A stretch of DNA of 57,913 nucleotides from Candidatus Kapaibacterium sp. (GCA_018883125.1 VEQR01000008.1:1-57913); one strand, 5' to 3'; counted from the first letter of the stretch, positions 26,734 to 36,192 are shown. Program-made: numbers and translations. The notes: generated from the letters alone by a model not told the origin.

Positions 26734-27687
26734 TCAGCGGTGAACCGACAGCGGCACGATGAAGTTCTGCGTGGACGAGCGGATGACCAGAGAGTACATA
26801 CCTGTGACAAGGTTGGCAACGTCGATTACCATCGCCGGTGATTCCACAAATCGACGGTGTGCAAGGGGCGTTGTGGAACCAGTCACCGAGACGATCTCAA
26901 GGTCAACAACCGAGCCAACGAGAGACTGCGGCAAGGTCAGCACGGCAACGTCTCCGGCAGGATTTGGTGCCAGTGCAAAACGTGCGTCGTGGGCGTATTC
27001 AGACACCGACGTGAAGTCAGCCGAATCGAGACAGGTCGTCTCGCCGGTAGCAATGTTGTTGACGCATAACAAGCCACTGAATGCACCTTGGCCTTGGCCT
27101 GGGTCCGGCTGCCCGGTGCTGGACCAGTTGAGGATCCAGTAAAACTTGCCGATGTCAAAGAGTCCAGGAACGCTTTCCACAGCAGATGTCAGCACAGCAA
27201 GCGAAGCCGAACTATCCGGGTATGCCGTCGAGAAAGCGGAGAACTTTGGACTTTTTTTCAATGCGGTGATAAGTGCCGCACCCTGCGTGAACTTGTCAGG
27301 AAGGGGAATCGTACCAATACCATCGGTCAACCCATCCGCAGGGATCTCGGTACCGGCCGGAAGTGGTGGTGGGGAGCAGGAGAACAACACACGGATCAGC
27401 GGAACCAGCGCCGTGGTGTCCTTGGCGGCGCTGCGCACAACATAGACCCACGCTGCTGACTTGCCGTCCTTGGAGCTCATGGCAAGACTGAGGGATGTCG
27501 CACCTAGCGGTACGTCAAGTCCTACTGCTACAATTCCGATCACCTCACCGTCAGTTGCACCAGTAATCGAGGTTTTAGCTGTACTCAGACACTGACCTGG
27601 CTCATAGGTCGGTATGCTGAACTGAGCATTCACGCGTGCGGATAACAACAGCACGGCGATTCCGACAACGAGAAAGAAACTCTTCAT
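26734..27687 (-). CDS. Secreted protein with type IX sorting domain, unknown function
   Basis: The 317-residue protein has a clear signal peptide (residues 1-21, ending VNAQ), a body that matches no family I know, and a C-terminal ~80-residue beta domain. That domain begins with the ALAPNPAGD motif and ends with GMYSLVIRS and a basic tail. This is the type A sorting domain recognised by the type IX system, so the protein is probably carried out by the system that includes PorU/PorV. Several cysteines lie in the body. It reads away from a divergent promoter pair shared with the E1 gene and precedes glyA. Confidence 0.75.
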   Translation of the reverse strand: MKSFFLVVGIAVLLLSARVNAQFSIPTYEPGQCLSTAKTSITGATDGEVIGIVAVGLDVPLGATSLSLAMSSKDGKSAAWVYVVRSAAKDTTALVPLIRVLFSCSPPPLPAGTEIPADGLTDGIGTIPLPDKFTQGAALITALKKSPKFSAFSTAYPDSSASLAVLTSAVESVPGLFDIGKFYWILNWSSTGQPDPGQGQGAFSGLLCVNNIATGETTCLDSADFTSVSEYAHDARFALAPNPAGDVAVLTLPQSLVGSVVDLEIVSVTGSTTPLAHRRFVESPAMVIDVANLVTGMYSLVIRSSTQNFIVPLSVHR

Positions 27688-27724
27688 GACCGGATTCCGG
27701 TAAAGTGGGAAACGAACATCCCTG

Positions 27725-27750
27725 CAAATCTACCACGGTCCGTAGTTTTG
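27725..27750. promoter_or_regulatory. Back-to-back divergent -7 elements
   Basis: The minus strand carries TAGATTTG (27732 down to 27725), serving the secreted-protein gene. The plus strand carries TAGTTTTG (27743-27750), serving the E1 gene. Only ten bases separate them, so the two polymerase sites must overlap. Confidence 0.6.
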
Positions 27751-27781
27751 CCCCGTTCGACCGAATAAAAATAGAGGCAGC

Positions 27782-29830
27782 ATGACCAAGAATGAGTGGC
27801 TTGAGGTGGCGAGAACCGTTTTGGCCTCGCGCATCATCGATACGATCGAAGAGACTGAACTAGCCCCCTCAGGGCGAGTCACCTATCAGTTCTCGGCCCG
27901 CGGGCACGAACTGCCTCAGGCGATTCTGGGTCATGCCCTGCGTCAGGGGCATGATGGCGCTACGGTGTATTACCGCTCACGGCCGTTTGTGATCGCAGCC
28001 GGAATGACCTACGAGGAGTCATTCGCCGGACCACTGGCACTCTCGGGCAGTCGCAACGGCGGACGTGACATTGGCGTAGTTCACTCACTACCGAACCGAA
28101 ATGGCGTTACGGTACTTCCTGCATCAGGGGACGTTGGCGCGCAGTACACTCCATGTGTCGGCTGGGCTCAAGCTATCAGTTATCACGCTACTGTTCTCAA
28201 CGATGATTCATGGAAAGGGGCTATTGCCGTTGCCCTCGGTGGCGACGGTTCAACAGCGACAAATGGATTTTGGGCAGCGTTGAACATCGCAACCACGCTG
28301 AAGCTTCCAATGATCTTCTTCATCGAGGACAATCAGTTTGGGATCAGTGTGCCAGGCACGATGCAGACGCCGGGTGGCAACATCGCAGAGAATCTTGCTG
28401 CCTTTGGTGGTCTGCGCATTGTTGACGTTGATGGAACGAATCCAGAAGAATCCGACCGGTTGATCTCCAAGACCGTTGATCATGTGCGTGAATCACAACG
28501 TCCGGCACTTCTTCGCGTTCGTGTTCCTCGCATCTGCGGACACAGCGGAGCAGACAACCAGTCCTACAAGACTCCGGAGCAGCGTGAAGACGACGTTTCA
28601 CGCGATCCGGTTAATAAACTTCGCTCGATGTTCATCCGCAAGAAGTACATGACCGAAGAGGGATGGGAAGAGTTTGTTGCTTCTGTCAATGATGAAGTTG
28701 TGCAGGCCCGTGATGCCGCTCTTGCCCAGGCGCAGCCAGAACCGGCAGATGCACTCACCATGGTGTTCTTTGACGGTACGCCGCAGAAACATGGTGGACT
28801 TCTCGGAGATGGAATTGAGCCCCCTTCATCAACTGGCTTGAAGGTCGAAGATGGTCCACGGGTAAACCTTATCGAAGCCGTCAAACGAACACTGGATCGC
28901 GAGCTCACGGTCAACACGCGCTGTGTGGTCTTCGGCGAAGACGTTGGTATGAAAGGGGGCGTACACGGCGCCACGGTCGACCTACAAGTCCGCCACGGAG
29001 CGGGGCGCGTCTTTGACACATCGCTCAACGAGGATGGCATCATCGGTCGCGCAGTTGGCATGGCCGCTGCGGGCCTTGTGCCGGTGCCGGAGATCCAGTT
29101 CCGTAAGTATCTCGATCCGGCCACCGAGCAGATCAATGACTGCGGAACACTGCGCTGGCGCACCAATGGCGACTTTGCCGCGCCGATGGTGGTGCGCATT
29201 CCGGTTGGGTTCTCCAAGCGCACGGGCGACCCCTGGCACAGCGTCAGCGGGGAAGCGATCTTCGCCCATACGATCGGCTGGCGAGTTGCCATGCCATCCA
29301 ACGCTCAGGATGCCGTTGGCCTTCTGCGCACGGCTCTGCGCGGAAACGACCCGACGTTCTTCCTTGAGCATCGGGCCATTCAGGACACAGCACCGGGTAG
29401 GGGCGTGTATCCGGGAGATGATTATCTGGTCCCGTTCGGGGTTGCCACGATTGTGCGCCCCGGTACACGGGCAACGATCGTGACCTGGGGCGAAATGGTT
29501 CACCGCGCAAAGTCGGCTGTGGAGCTCACCGGAGAGGACATTGAGATCATCGATCTTCGGACGATTGTGCCATGGGATCGCGAAGCGGTGCTATCATCGG
29601 TTCGACGCACCAATCGCTGCATGGTACTTCACGAGGATACCATTACGGCCGGCTTCGGAGCTGAGATCGCCGCAACGATCACCAGCGATTGCTTCAGCTC
29701 GTTGGACGCTCCCGTCGTGCGGTGTGCATCGGTCGACGTGCCGATCCCGTACAACAAGGGCATGATGGACGCTGTGATTCCAACCATCGAACGAGTAGCT
29801 TCGGAGCTCCGGTCATTGCTGGCGTACTGA
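27782..29830 (+). CDS. 2-oxoacid dehydrogenase E1, alpha and beta subunits fused
   Basis: The thiamine-diphosphate E1 component decarboxylates a 2-oxoacid, probably branched-chain, and acylates E2. The 682-residue protein joins an alpha part (residues ~1-330) to a beta part (~360-682). The alpha part has the ThDP/Mg motif starting GGDGSTATNGFWAALN near residue 152 and GHSGADNQSYK. The beta part begins RVNLIEAV and includes FGEDVGMKGG and NEDGIIG. E2 is not nearby and E3 may be lpdA. The fused form is known in Bacteroidota, but the substrate (branched-chain or pyruvate) cannot be fixed from sequence here. It has its own promoter at 27743. Confidence 0.88.
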   Translation: MTKNEWLEVARTVLASRIIDTIEETELAPSGRVTYQFSARGHELPQAILGHALRQGHDGATVYYRSRPFVIAAGMTYEESFAGPLALSGSRNGGRDIGVVHSLPNRNGVTVLPASGDVGAQYTPCVGWAQAISYHATVLNDDSWKGAIAVALGGDGSTATNGFWAALNIATTLKLPMIFFIEDNQFGISVPGTMQTPGGNIAENLAAFGGLRIVDVDGTNPEESDRLISKTVDHVRESQRPALLRVRVPRICGHSGADNQSYKTPEQREDDVSRDPVNKLRSMFIRKKYMTEEGWEEFVASVNDEVVQARDAALAQAQPEPADALTMVFFDGTPQKHGGLLGDGIEPPSSTGLKVEDGPRVNLIEAVKRTLDRELTVNTRCVVFGEDVGMKGGVHGATVDLQVRHGAGRVFDTSLNEDGIIGRAVGMAAAGLVPVPEIQFRKYLDPATEQINDCGTLRWRTNGDFAAPMVVRIPVGFSKRTGDPWHSVSGEAIFAHTIGWRVAMPSNAQDAVGLLRTALRGNDPTFFLEHRAIQDTAPGRGVYPGDDYLVPFGVATIVRPGTRATIVTWGEMVHRAKSAVELTGEDIEIIDLRTIVPWDREAVLSSVRRTNRCMVLHEDTITAGFGAEIAATITSDCFSSLDAPVVRCASVDVPIPYNKGMMDAVIPTIERVASELRSLLAY

Positions 29831-29840
29831 TGCCACATAG

Positions 29841-31853
29841 ATGAAGAAGCTCGTCCTCAAACCGGCAACGATAGCCCCTTCGGGGAAAGCGTATCGCATT
29901 CCCTACGAGCAGGTTTTGAACGAGCAGCAGCTTCGTGCCGTAATGCACACTAACGGACCGGCACTTGTTCTTGCCGGCGCCGGGACGGGCAAAACACGAA
30001 CGCTGACCTATCGTGTGGCACGATTGGTAGAAGACGGAGTGGATCCGACGTCGATCCTCCTGCTGACTTTTACTCGCAAGGCCGCAGGGGAGATGCTTCG
30101 GCGCGCTTCGGCGCTTTTGGATGGTCGATGTGAGCGCGTCTCCGGGGGGACGTTTCATGCATTCGCGTGGACGACTCTGCGACGATTTGGTGTGCCGGGC
30201 GGCCAGGAATCGGCCCCGCCTGTTCAGATCCTCGATCAGTCTGATGCCGAAGACGTGATGAGTCTTGTGAGATCCCGATCTGACATCACTCGTAAGCGAA
30301 AGCGTTTCCCGAACAAGTCAACGCTGCACGACATGTACTCCAAGGCCGTGAACATGTCGAAGCCACTTGTCGACGTCATTGCGGATCAGTACACCCAGTT
30401 CATTGACGATGCCGAAGAGATCGGCAGGATCATCCGAGGCTATAACTCCTACAAGCACGATAACGGACTCTTCGATTATGACGATCTGCTGCTGTATCTG
30501 CTGGCAGCCACTCGAGATGAACGCATAGGTCCGGTGCTGCGCGCTCAGTTCCGCTACGTAATGGTGGATGAATACCAGGACACGAATAACCTGCAACATC
30601 AGATCATCAAGGGTCTGGTTGGCCAAAGCGGCAACATCATGGTCGTGGGCGATGATGCCCAGAGTATTTATTCCTTCCGTGGCTCGAACGTTCGCAACAT
30701 CCACATGGTGCCACAGACCTTTACTCCATGCGAGATCATTCGCCTGGAGCAGAACTATCGAAGTACGCAGCAGATATTGGATGTCTGCAATGCGATCATA
30801 GACGGGGCTCCTGGCATGTTCGACAAGCACCTGCAGAGCACGTTGCCCCCTGGCGATGCACCGATGCTTGTTTCGGCCATCAACGAGCGTCAGCAGTCGC
30901 AGTTTGTTGTGCAGCAGATCCTTGAGCTGCGCGAGACCGGTGTGCCCCTTTCCGAAATGGCTGTTCTTGTTCGGAGCGGATTTTTGTCCTTCGATATGGA
31001 GATCGAACTGCAGAAGGCAAACGTTCCTTTTCGAAAGTTCGGTGGACTTCGCTTTGCCGAAGCCGCGCATGTGAAGGACGTTATCGCTCGACTGCGCCTG
31101 ACCGAGAATCCGCGCGACGTCATCAGCTGGCATCGAGTTCTGGTGCAGCTCGAAGGCATCGGCCAGAAGACAGCCGAAACAGTGATCGAAGCACTTCTTG
31201 CCGAATCCGATCCACTGGCAGATCCGGAGCGATCATTTGGTGTAGGCCCGAAGGCAGCTTCGGTTGTTGCGGGTCTCGTTGCCATGCTTGCGCGCGCTCG
31301 GACGGTGACGCAAGCGCAGCAGAGATGTTCAATGATCGCTGATGCCTATCATGGCGTGCTGCAGTCCGTCTACGACGACGCTCCGAAGCGATGGAAAGAC
31401 ATCGAGACCATCGTGGCGATCGCCTCGCGGTACGGAACTGTGTCGGAGTTCCTTGCCGACATCGCCCTAGAGCCGCCTACCGACACTCTTGATGATATTG
31501 ATCCGGACGATGCTGAGAACGAGTTTGTAACGCTTTCTACGATCCATTCGGCCAAGGGTCTCGAATGGAACACCGTCTTCCTGTTGTGGGTCAACGAAGG
31601 TCGCATACCCTCGGCACGCAGTGCGGATAATGAGGAGAGCCTCGAGGAGGAGCGACGACTACTCTACGTGGCCGCCACCAGGGCCAAGCGTCGATTGTGT
31701 CTTCTCTACCCATCGATCATGCTCGAATGGCAGAATTCGGATGTCCTTGGCAAGCCGAGTCGATTTCTCGATCCCGTCACGTCTGAGCTGCTGCCGCACT
31801 TTTATCTCCAGGAAGATACCACAGCGACTGACGACCAACATCTGATCGGATGA
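29841..31853 (+). CDS. UvrD/Rep/PcrA-family DNA helicase
   Basis: A superfamily 1A 3'-5' helicase for repair or replication restart. The 670-residue protein shows the Walker A AGAGTGKTRTL near residues 42-52, motif II VDEYQDTN near 241-248, motif III GDDAQSIYSFRGS, and the late motifs STIHSAKGLEWNTVFL and YVAATRAKRRL. It lacks the long C-terminal tail of many UvrD proteins, so it is on the short side. It follows the E1 gene by ten bases and precedes the HAD phosphatase by four, suggesting one transcript although the functions differ. Confidence 0.93.
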   Translation: MKKLVLKPATIAPSGKAYRIPYEQVLNEQQLRAVMHTNGPALVLAGAGTGKTRTLTYRVARLVEDGVDPTSILLLTFTRKAAGEMLRRASALLDGRCERVSGGTFHAFAWTTLRRFGVPGGQESAPPVQILDQSDAEDVMSLVRSRSDITRKRKRFPNKSTLHDMYSKAVNMSKPLVDVIADQYTQFIDDAEEIGRIIRGYNSYKHDNGLFDYDDLLLYLLAATRDERIGPVLRAQFRYVMVDEYQDTNNLQHQIIKGLVGQSGNIMVVGDDAQSIYSFRGSNVRNIHMVPQTFTPCEIIRLEQNYRSTQQILDVCNAIIDGAPGMFDKHLQSTLPPGDAPMLVSAINERQQSQFVVQQILELRETGVPLSEMAVLVRSGFLSFDMEIELQKANVPFRKFGGLRFAEAAHVKDVIARLRLTENPRDVISWHRVLVQLEGIGQKTAETVIEALLAESDPLADPERSFGVGPKAASVVAGLVAMLARARTVTQAQQRCSMIADAYHGVLQSVYDDAPKRWKDIETIVAIASRYGTVSEFLADIALEPPTDTLDDIDPDDAENEFVTLSTIHSAKGLEWNTVFLLWVNEGRIPSARSADNEESLEEERRLLYVAATRAKRRLCLLYPSIMLEWQNSDVLGKPSRFLDPVTSELLPHFYLQEDTTATDDQHLIG

Positions 31854-31857
31854 CACA

Positions 31858-32382
31858 ATGAAACGCGCACTGTTTCTCGACCGCGACGGTATCATCAACA
31901 AGCGTATCATCGGCGGATATGTCCGCTCGCCCCTTGAGTTTGAGCTGCTATCTGACGTGCTGCCAATTCTTGTGTCTGCCCGCCAGAAGGGGTATCTGCT
32001 TATTCTCATCACGAATCAGCAGGGCGTTGGCAAGGGGCTGATGACAACGTCAGACCTAGACGCAGTCCACGAAGCAATGCAGTCACTACTCGATAGGCAC
32101 GGAGCGCGTCTCGACGCCATTTATGCCTGCACAGATCTTGCCGCGTCAAATAGCCCGCGCCGCAAACCCGCTCCGGGCATGCTCCTTGAAGCCATTGCCG
32201 AACACAACCTCGACGCCGAACAATGCTGGTTCCTTGGCGACTCGATCACGGATGCTCAGGCAGGCAAGGCAGCCGGCGTCAGAACTGCTCTGGTAGGGGA
32301 GTTCTCGACCAACGATGCGGATATCAGCACACCGAATCTTGCGCAGATGCAAAGGACCCTTTCAACTGTCCTCCGCTATTGA
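31858..32382 (+). CDS. HAD-IIIA family phosphatase (GmhB/histidinol-phosphatase-like)
   Basis: The 174-residue protein has the HAD motifs DRDGIIN (residues 8-14), LITNQQGVGKG (about 49-59), the KPAPGM lysine and GDSITDAQAG. This places it with heptose-bisphosphate phosphatase (GmhB) and histidinol phosphatase. The zinc-binding cysteine loop usual in GmhB is absent: only one Cys (ACTDLAAS) stands where three Cys and a His would be. The substrate is therefore uncertain. kdsA and lptC lie 3 kb further on, so an LPS-precursor role is possible but not shown. Confidence 0.8.
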   Translation: MKRALFLDRDGIINKRIIGGYVRSPLEFELLSDVLPILVSARQKGYLLILITNQQGVGKGLMTTSDLDAVHEAMQSLLDRHGARLDAIYACTDLAASNSPRRKPAPGMLLEAIAEHNLDAEQCWFLGDSITDAQAGKAAGVRTALVGEFSTNDADISTPNLAQMQRTLSTVLRY

Positions 32383-32410
32383 AGCCCCAATAGATAGGTG
32401 TATCGATACA

Positions 32411-32490
32411 GTACTTCCGTACTTCCGTAATTCCGTACTTCCGTACTTCCGTAATTCCGTACTTCCGTACTTCCGTACTTCCGTACCTCC
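32411..32490. repeat. Ten-copy 8-bp tandem repeat between convergent genes
   Basis: Ten uninterrupted 8-bp units fill 80 bases. The main unit is GTACTTCC (A), copies 3 and 6 are GTAATTCC (B), and the last is GTACCTCC (C), giving A-A-B-A-A-B-A-A-A-C. The repeat ends exactly at the ftsK stop codon and starts 29 bases after the HAD gene stop. The A-A-B order shows a 24-bp higher unit, consistent with slippage expansion. Confidence 0.95.
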
Positions 32491-35367
32491 TCACAAATAC
32501 GCTTCCAGCTCGCTCTCGCTTTGCAGCAGAACCGGACGCCCGCGTGAGCCATCCGGTGGGCCGACGATTCCCGTCATTTCGAGTTCGTCTACGATGCGTG
32601 CGGCGCGGGCATAGCCGATCTTGAGTCGGCGCTGAAGTGTAGATGTGCTGGCCTGCTGAAGCTGAATAAAGATGCGTGCCGCATCCTCGAACAAGGCGTC
32701 ACGGTCGCTACCGGAGGCGCCCCCTGACCCGGAACGCTTGTTAACGGAAGGGAGCATGTACGGGGTGGAGTATCCGCGCTGTTTACCGATCCATTCGCAT
32801 ATCGCCTCGACCTCTTCCGTCGAGATGAAGGCGTTCTGCATACGGATCGGCATCGGCGTGTTACCCGGCGCAAACAGCATGTCCCCATTGCCGATAAGGT
32901 GCTCAGCACCGGTACCGTCAAGGATGGTTCGCGAATCGATACGTGAACTAACTTGGTAGGCGATGCGAGCAGGGAAGTTGGCCTTAATTAGCCCCGTTAC
33001 CACGTCAACGCTCGGGCGCTGCGTGGCCACAACGCAGTGGATGCCCACGGCGCGTGCCAGCTGAGCAAGGCGGCAAATCGGTTCTTCGACTTCTTTCGAG
33101 GCCGTCATCATCAGGTCGGCCAGCTCGTCGATGATCACCACGATGTACGGCATCGGGCGATGCGCAAAGCCCCCCTTGTCCTTGATCTTCCCTTCACGAA
33201 CACGCTGGTTGTAATCGAGCACGTTTCGCTGACCGGCTGCCGCAAGAATGCTAAAGCGCTGCTGCATTTCCTCCACCAGGGCCTTGAGTACAATCACGGC
33301 GTTTTGCGGGGAGGTCACGATCGACTCATTGATGTCCGGTGAGATCGCCAGATAGTGATCGCGAAGCGATGCATAGAGATTCATTTCAACGCGCTTCGGA
33401 TCGACGATCACAAACTTGAGGTCTCTCGGATGCATTCGATACAGCAGCGAGGCAATGATCGTATTGATGCCAACTGACTTACCCTTGCCGGTTGCGCCAG
33501 CAATGAGAAGGTGGGGCATTTTGGTCAGATCAGCGCAGAACACCTCTCCGACCACCGTCTTACCCATGGCCAGCGGCAGCTTGATCTTATCGTCGTGGTA
33601 CTTCTGACTCTTGATGATTGAGCTAAAGCGAACGATCGACGGATTATGGTTCGGAATCTCTATGCCCACCGTTCCTTTGCCCGGGATAGGGGCAATGATG
33701 CGAACGCCCTGGGCCTTGAGTGCAAGTGCAATATCGTCGGCAAGGTTTTCAATCTGCGAGACCTTGATGCCTGAGGCTGGTACAAACTCGTATTGCGTTA
33801 CAACCGGACCCGGCGTCACCGTCAAGTTCTCGATGCGAACCTTGAACGTTGCAAGCTTCTCCTGCAGCGTCTGTGCATTGGCCTCCAGCTCTGCGTCATC
33901 AATAGCCCCTTCCTGAGGGATATCAACCAGTAGACCGGCGGTAGGGGGCTTGTAGGCAATCTCTTCGTCGTACATCGTGACGTTCGAGAGCTGAACCTCT
34001 GGCTCAATAGGAAAGAGCGTGTCCTGCACTGTCACAGTCAAGGGCCGTTGCACGGTTACCTTGGACGCGGGTGGGGTAGTAACCTCTATTCCATCATCAT
34101 CATCAGAGTCCTCGACGTCTTCGTCCACGCCGGGATCAATCGTGTCCGGCTCATCCTCGTCGCGATGGAAGAGCGTGATGTCCTTCTGCGGATGCAGCTG
34201 TTGGAGACGCTTTTCCACTTCGCTGAGATCCACCGATGGGGTGCTTGAACTCGCCGGTGCTGCCGGTGGAATCGGCGCTCCGGCAGAACGAACGTCGGCG
34301 GATGGATCCTGCTTGATCGGACGTAGAATGCGAACCGAACCCGAGAGCTGCTGACCATAGATCGAATCCCCGCCGGCTTCTGAACCTTGTTCTGCGTCCT
34401 GCGCATCCGAGTCCCGGCGAAGTATGGTCATCGGCTCGTCATCAAGATTTGCCGGGCGAATGATGGCATTCTTTGCCGTCGAGAAGAACTTTGAGCGTCG
34501 CGTGGCTGTCGGAATCTCGATCGATTCATCGCTCTCCGTCTGAACAACATCAGAATCAACCTCTTCATCGTCGTCGATGATATCGTCGAGGTCGCCTTCG
34601 TTGGTTCGCGAGGAACGGGGTTCTTTGGTCCACACGTATGACAGCAGATGCTGCATTCTGGCACGAAAGCTACCGAGTCGATCATCAAGCGAAGTTGAAA
34701 CTCTGCGCATGTCGATCTGTAATCCGAAAACAAACGCCGCTGCGCTCAATAGCAGCCATACCACGAGGCTGCCGAAACGTCCAATAAACTGCGTTGTAAT
34801 CCCAGCGAGAAACTGTCCGATCGCTCCGGTTGCTTCGCGCGGAATGAAATCGAAGCCATCAATCAGCTGCAACGTAGCAATAAGCGTTGCCAGCGAGGTA
34901 AATGCTCCGATTGAAACGATCGAGCGTCGCGCAACAAGGGGAGTGATGCGTTGCCACCGGAAAAGATCTCGCGCCCAGAAGAGCAGCAGCACAGGCAGAA
35001 CAATGGACCAGATGCCGAGGCATACCGTGAACATCCAGTTAGCCAGAACCGCACCAAAGAGTCCGATCCAGTTGTGCGTCTGGTCAAACTTCATGCGAAT
35101 GTCACTGTCGCCCTGGACAACACGCATGATATCGCGCATCGTCAGTTGGGCGTTTGCTTCGTCGGCCCGCGAGTAGGACACCATGGCAACGATCATCAGC
35201 AGCGAAAGAACGCCCAGGAGGACCGCACCGATGCGAAAGCGACGAAGCCGGTCGACCTCGTCGTTGAGCGTACGCTGCTTCGGACGCGGGGACTCGTCGC
35301 CGAGCGACGCGTCCTCCGTGGTCGAAGAGCGACGTTTGATTGGTATATGTTCCGGACGTGGGGCCAT
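32491..35367 (-). CDS. ftsK: DNA translocase FtsK
   Basis: FtsK couples septation to chromosome-dimer resolution by pumping DNA. The 958-residue protein has four to five N-terminal helices (about residues 40-220) and a long acidic and proline-bearing linker. A motor follows with Walker A AGATGKGKSVGIN near residue 625 and Walker B YIVVIIDELADLM. A C-terminal winged-helix gamma domain ends the protein. The ATG at 35367 is chosen; a longer frame to 35433 would overlap divergent kdsA. Its 3' end abuts the 8-bp tandem repeat. Confidence 0.95.
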   Translation of the reverse strand: MAPRPEHIPIKRRSSTTEDASLGDESPRPKQRTLNDEVDRLRRFRIGAVLLGVLSLLMIVAMVSYSRADEANAQLTMRDIMRVVQGDSDIRMKFDQTHNWIGLFGAVLANWMFTVCLGIWSIVLPVLLLFWARDLFRWQRITPLVARRSIVSIGAFTSLATLIATLQLIDGFDFIPREATGAIGQFLAGITTQFIGRFGSLVVWLLLSAAAFVFGLQIDMRRVSTSLDDRLGSFRARMQHLLSYVWTKEPRSSRTNEGDLDDIIDDDEEVDSDVVQTESDESIEIPTATRRSKFFSTAKNAIIRPANLDDEPMTILRRDSDAQDAEQGSEAGGDSIYGQQLSGSVRILRPIKQDPSADVRSAGAPIPPAAPASSSTPSVDLSEVEKRLQQLHPQKDITLFHRDEDEPDTIDPGVDEDVEDSDDDDGIEVTTPPASKVTVQRPLTVTVQDTLFPIEPEVQLSNVTMYDEEIAYKPPTAGLLVDIPQEGAIDDAELEANAQTLQEKLATFKVRIENLTVTPGPVVTQYEFVPASGIKVSQIENLADDIALALKAQGVRIIAPIPGKGTVGIEIPNHNPSIVRFSSIIKSQKYHDDKIKLPLAMGKTVVGEVFCADLTKMPHLLIAGATGKGKSVGINTIIASLLYRMHPRDLKFVIVDPKRVEMNLYASLRDHYLAISPDINESIVTSPQNAVIVLKALVEEMQQRFSILAAAGQRNVLDYNQRVREGKIKDKGGFAHRPMPYIVVIIDELADLMMTASKEVEEPICRLAQLARAVGIHCVVATQRPSVDVVTGLIKANFPARIAYQVSSRIDSRTILDGTGAEHLIGNGDMLFAPGNTPMPIRMQNAFISTEEVEAICEWIGKQRGYSTPYMLPSVNKRSGSGGASGSDRDALFEDAARIFIQLQQASTSTLQRRLKIGYARAARIVDELEMTGIVGPPDGSRGRPVLLQSESELEAYL

Positions 35368-35412
35368 TTGCCTCGATGCTGCGCCCCAATTTAATGGTAA
35401 TTTCGGCCATTC

Positions 35413-36192
35413 ATGCAGACGCACTCGCAACATCCGATCATCATTGCCGGGCCGTGCCTCGTTGAGTCATCAGACCTCATCATGCGCGTGGCTGAACAAC
35501 TGGCGAACATCTGTCGTGATCTGCCGGTAGAACTTGTGCTCAAAGGCAGTTATCGAAAGGCAAACCGCACTAGTGCCGGTTCGTTCTCTGGAATCGGTGA
35601 TGAGTTGGCACTGCAGGCGCTACACGATGCCGGACGAGCTCACGGACTTCGCACGCTTACAGACATCCACAGCGATGCTGAAGCGGCCATGGCGGCCCCT
35701 TTCGTTGACGTGATCCAGATCCCTGCCTTCCTCAGTCGCCAGACGTCGCTTCTTCAGGCCGCTGCTGCTACGGGGCGTACAGTGAACATCAAGAAGGCGC
35801 AATTCATGGCGCCGGACGACATGGCAAAAGCGGCCGAGAAGGTTGCGGTTGCCGGAAACAGCAACATCTGGCTAACGGAACGGGGCACGAGTTTCGGTTA
35901 TCATGATCTCGTGGTGGACTTCAGGTCCTTGGTAATCATGCAGCAAACAGGCTATCCGGTGATTTTCGATGCTACGCATAGTGTGCAGCAACCTTCCATC
36001 GGTGCGCAGTCTGGCGGACGTCGGGAGTTCATTCCTGCGCTTGCCAGAGCCGCTGCCGCCGTTGGCATTGATGGACTCTTTGTGGAGACCCATCCAGATC
36101 CGTCCAATGCCAAGAGTGACGCAGCCACCCAACTGCCGCTTGCTGAGATGGCGGAGTTCCTGACCATGGTTTTGGATTACTGGCACCGATGA
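35413..36192 (+). CDS. kdsA: 3-deoxy-8-phosphooctulonate (KDO-8-P) synthase
   Basis: Condenses phosphoenolpyruvate and arabinose-5-phosphate to KDO-8-phosphate for the LPS inner core. The 259-residue protein has IIIAGPCLVES at the N-terminus. Cys15 in GPC marks the metal-dependent class, unlike the Asn-containing E. coli enzyme. Further motifs are KKAQFMAPDDM and TERGTSFGYHDLV. A near-match -7 element (TAATTTCG, 35397-35404) lies only nine bases before the ATG, so the leader may be very short. It starts the tightly packed kdsA-lptC-tpiA-pgsA-pgpA operon. Confidence 0.96.
   Translation: MQTHSQHPIIIAGPCLVESSDLIMRVAEQLANICRDLPVELVLKGSYRKANRTSAGSFSGIGDELALQALHDAGRAHGLRTLTDIHSDAEAAMAAPFVDVIQIPAFLSRQTSLLQAAAATGRTVNIKKAQFMAPDDMAKAAEKVAVAGNSNIWLTERGTSFGYHDLVVDFRSLVIMQQTGYPVIFDATHSVQQPSIGAQSGGRREFIPALARAAAAVGIDGLFVETHPDPSNAKSDAATQLPLAEMAEFLTMVLDYWHR

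Noticed and set aside
32411-32490. CRISPR array
   Set aside because: The 8-bp units are directly adjacent with no spacers and no cas genes are near.
35368-35433. Longer FtsK start overlapping kdsA
   Set aside because: It would overlap the divergent kdsA start. The ATG at 35367 leaves room for both promoters.
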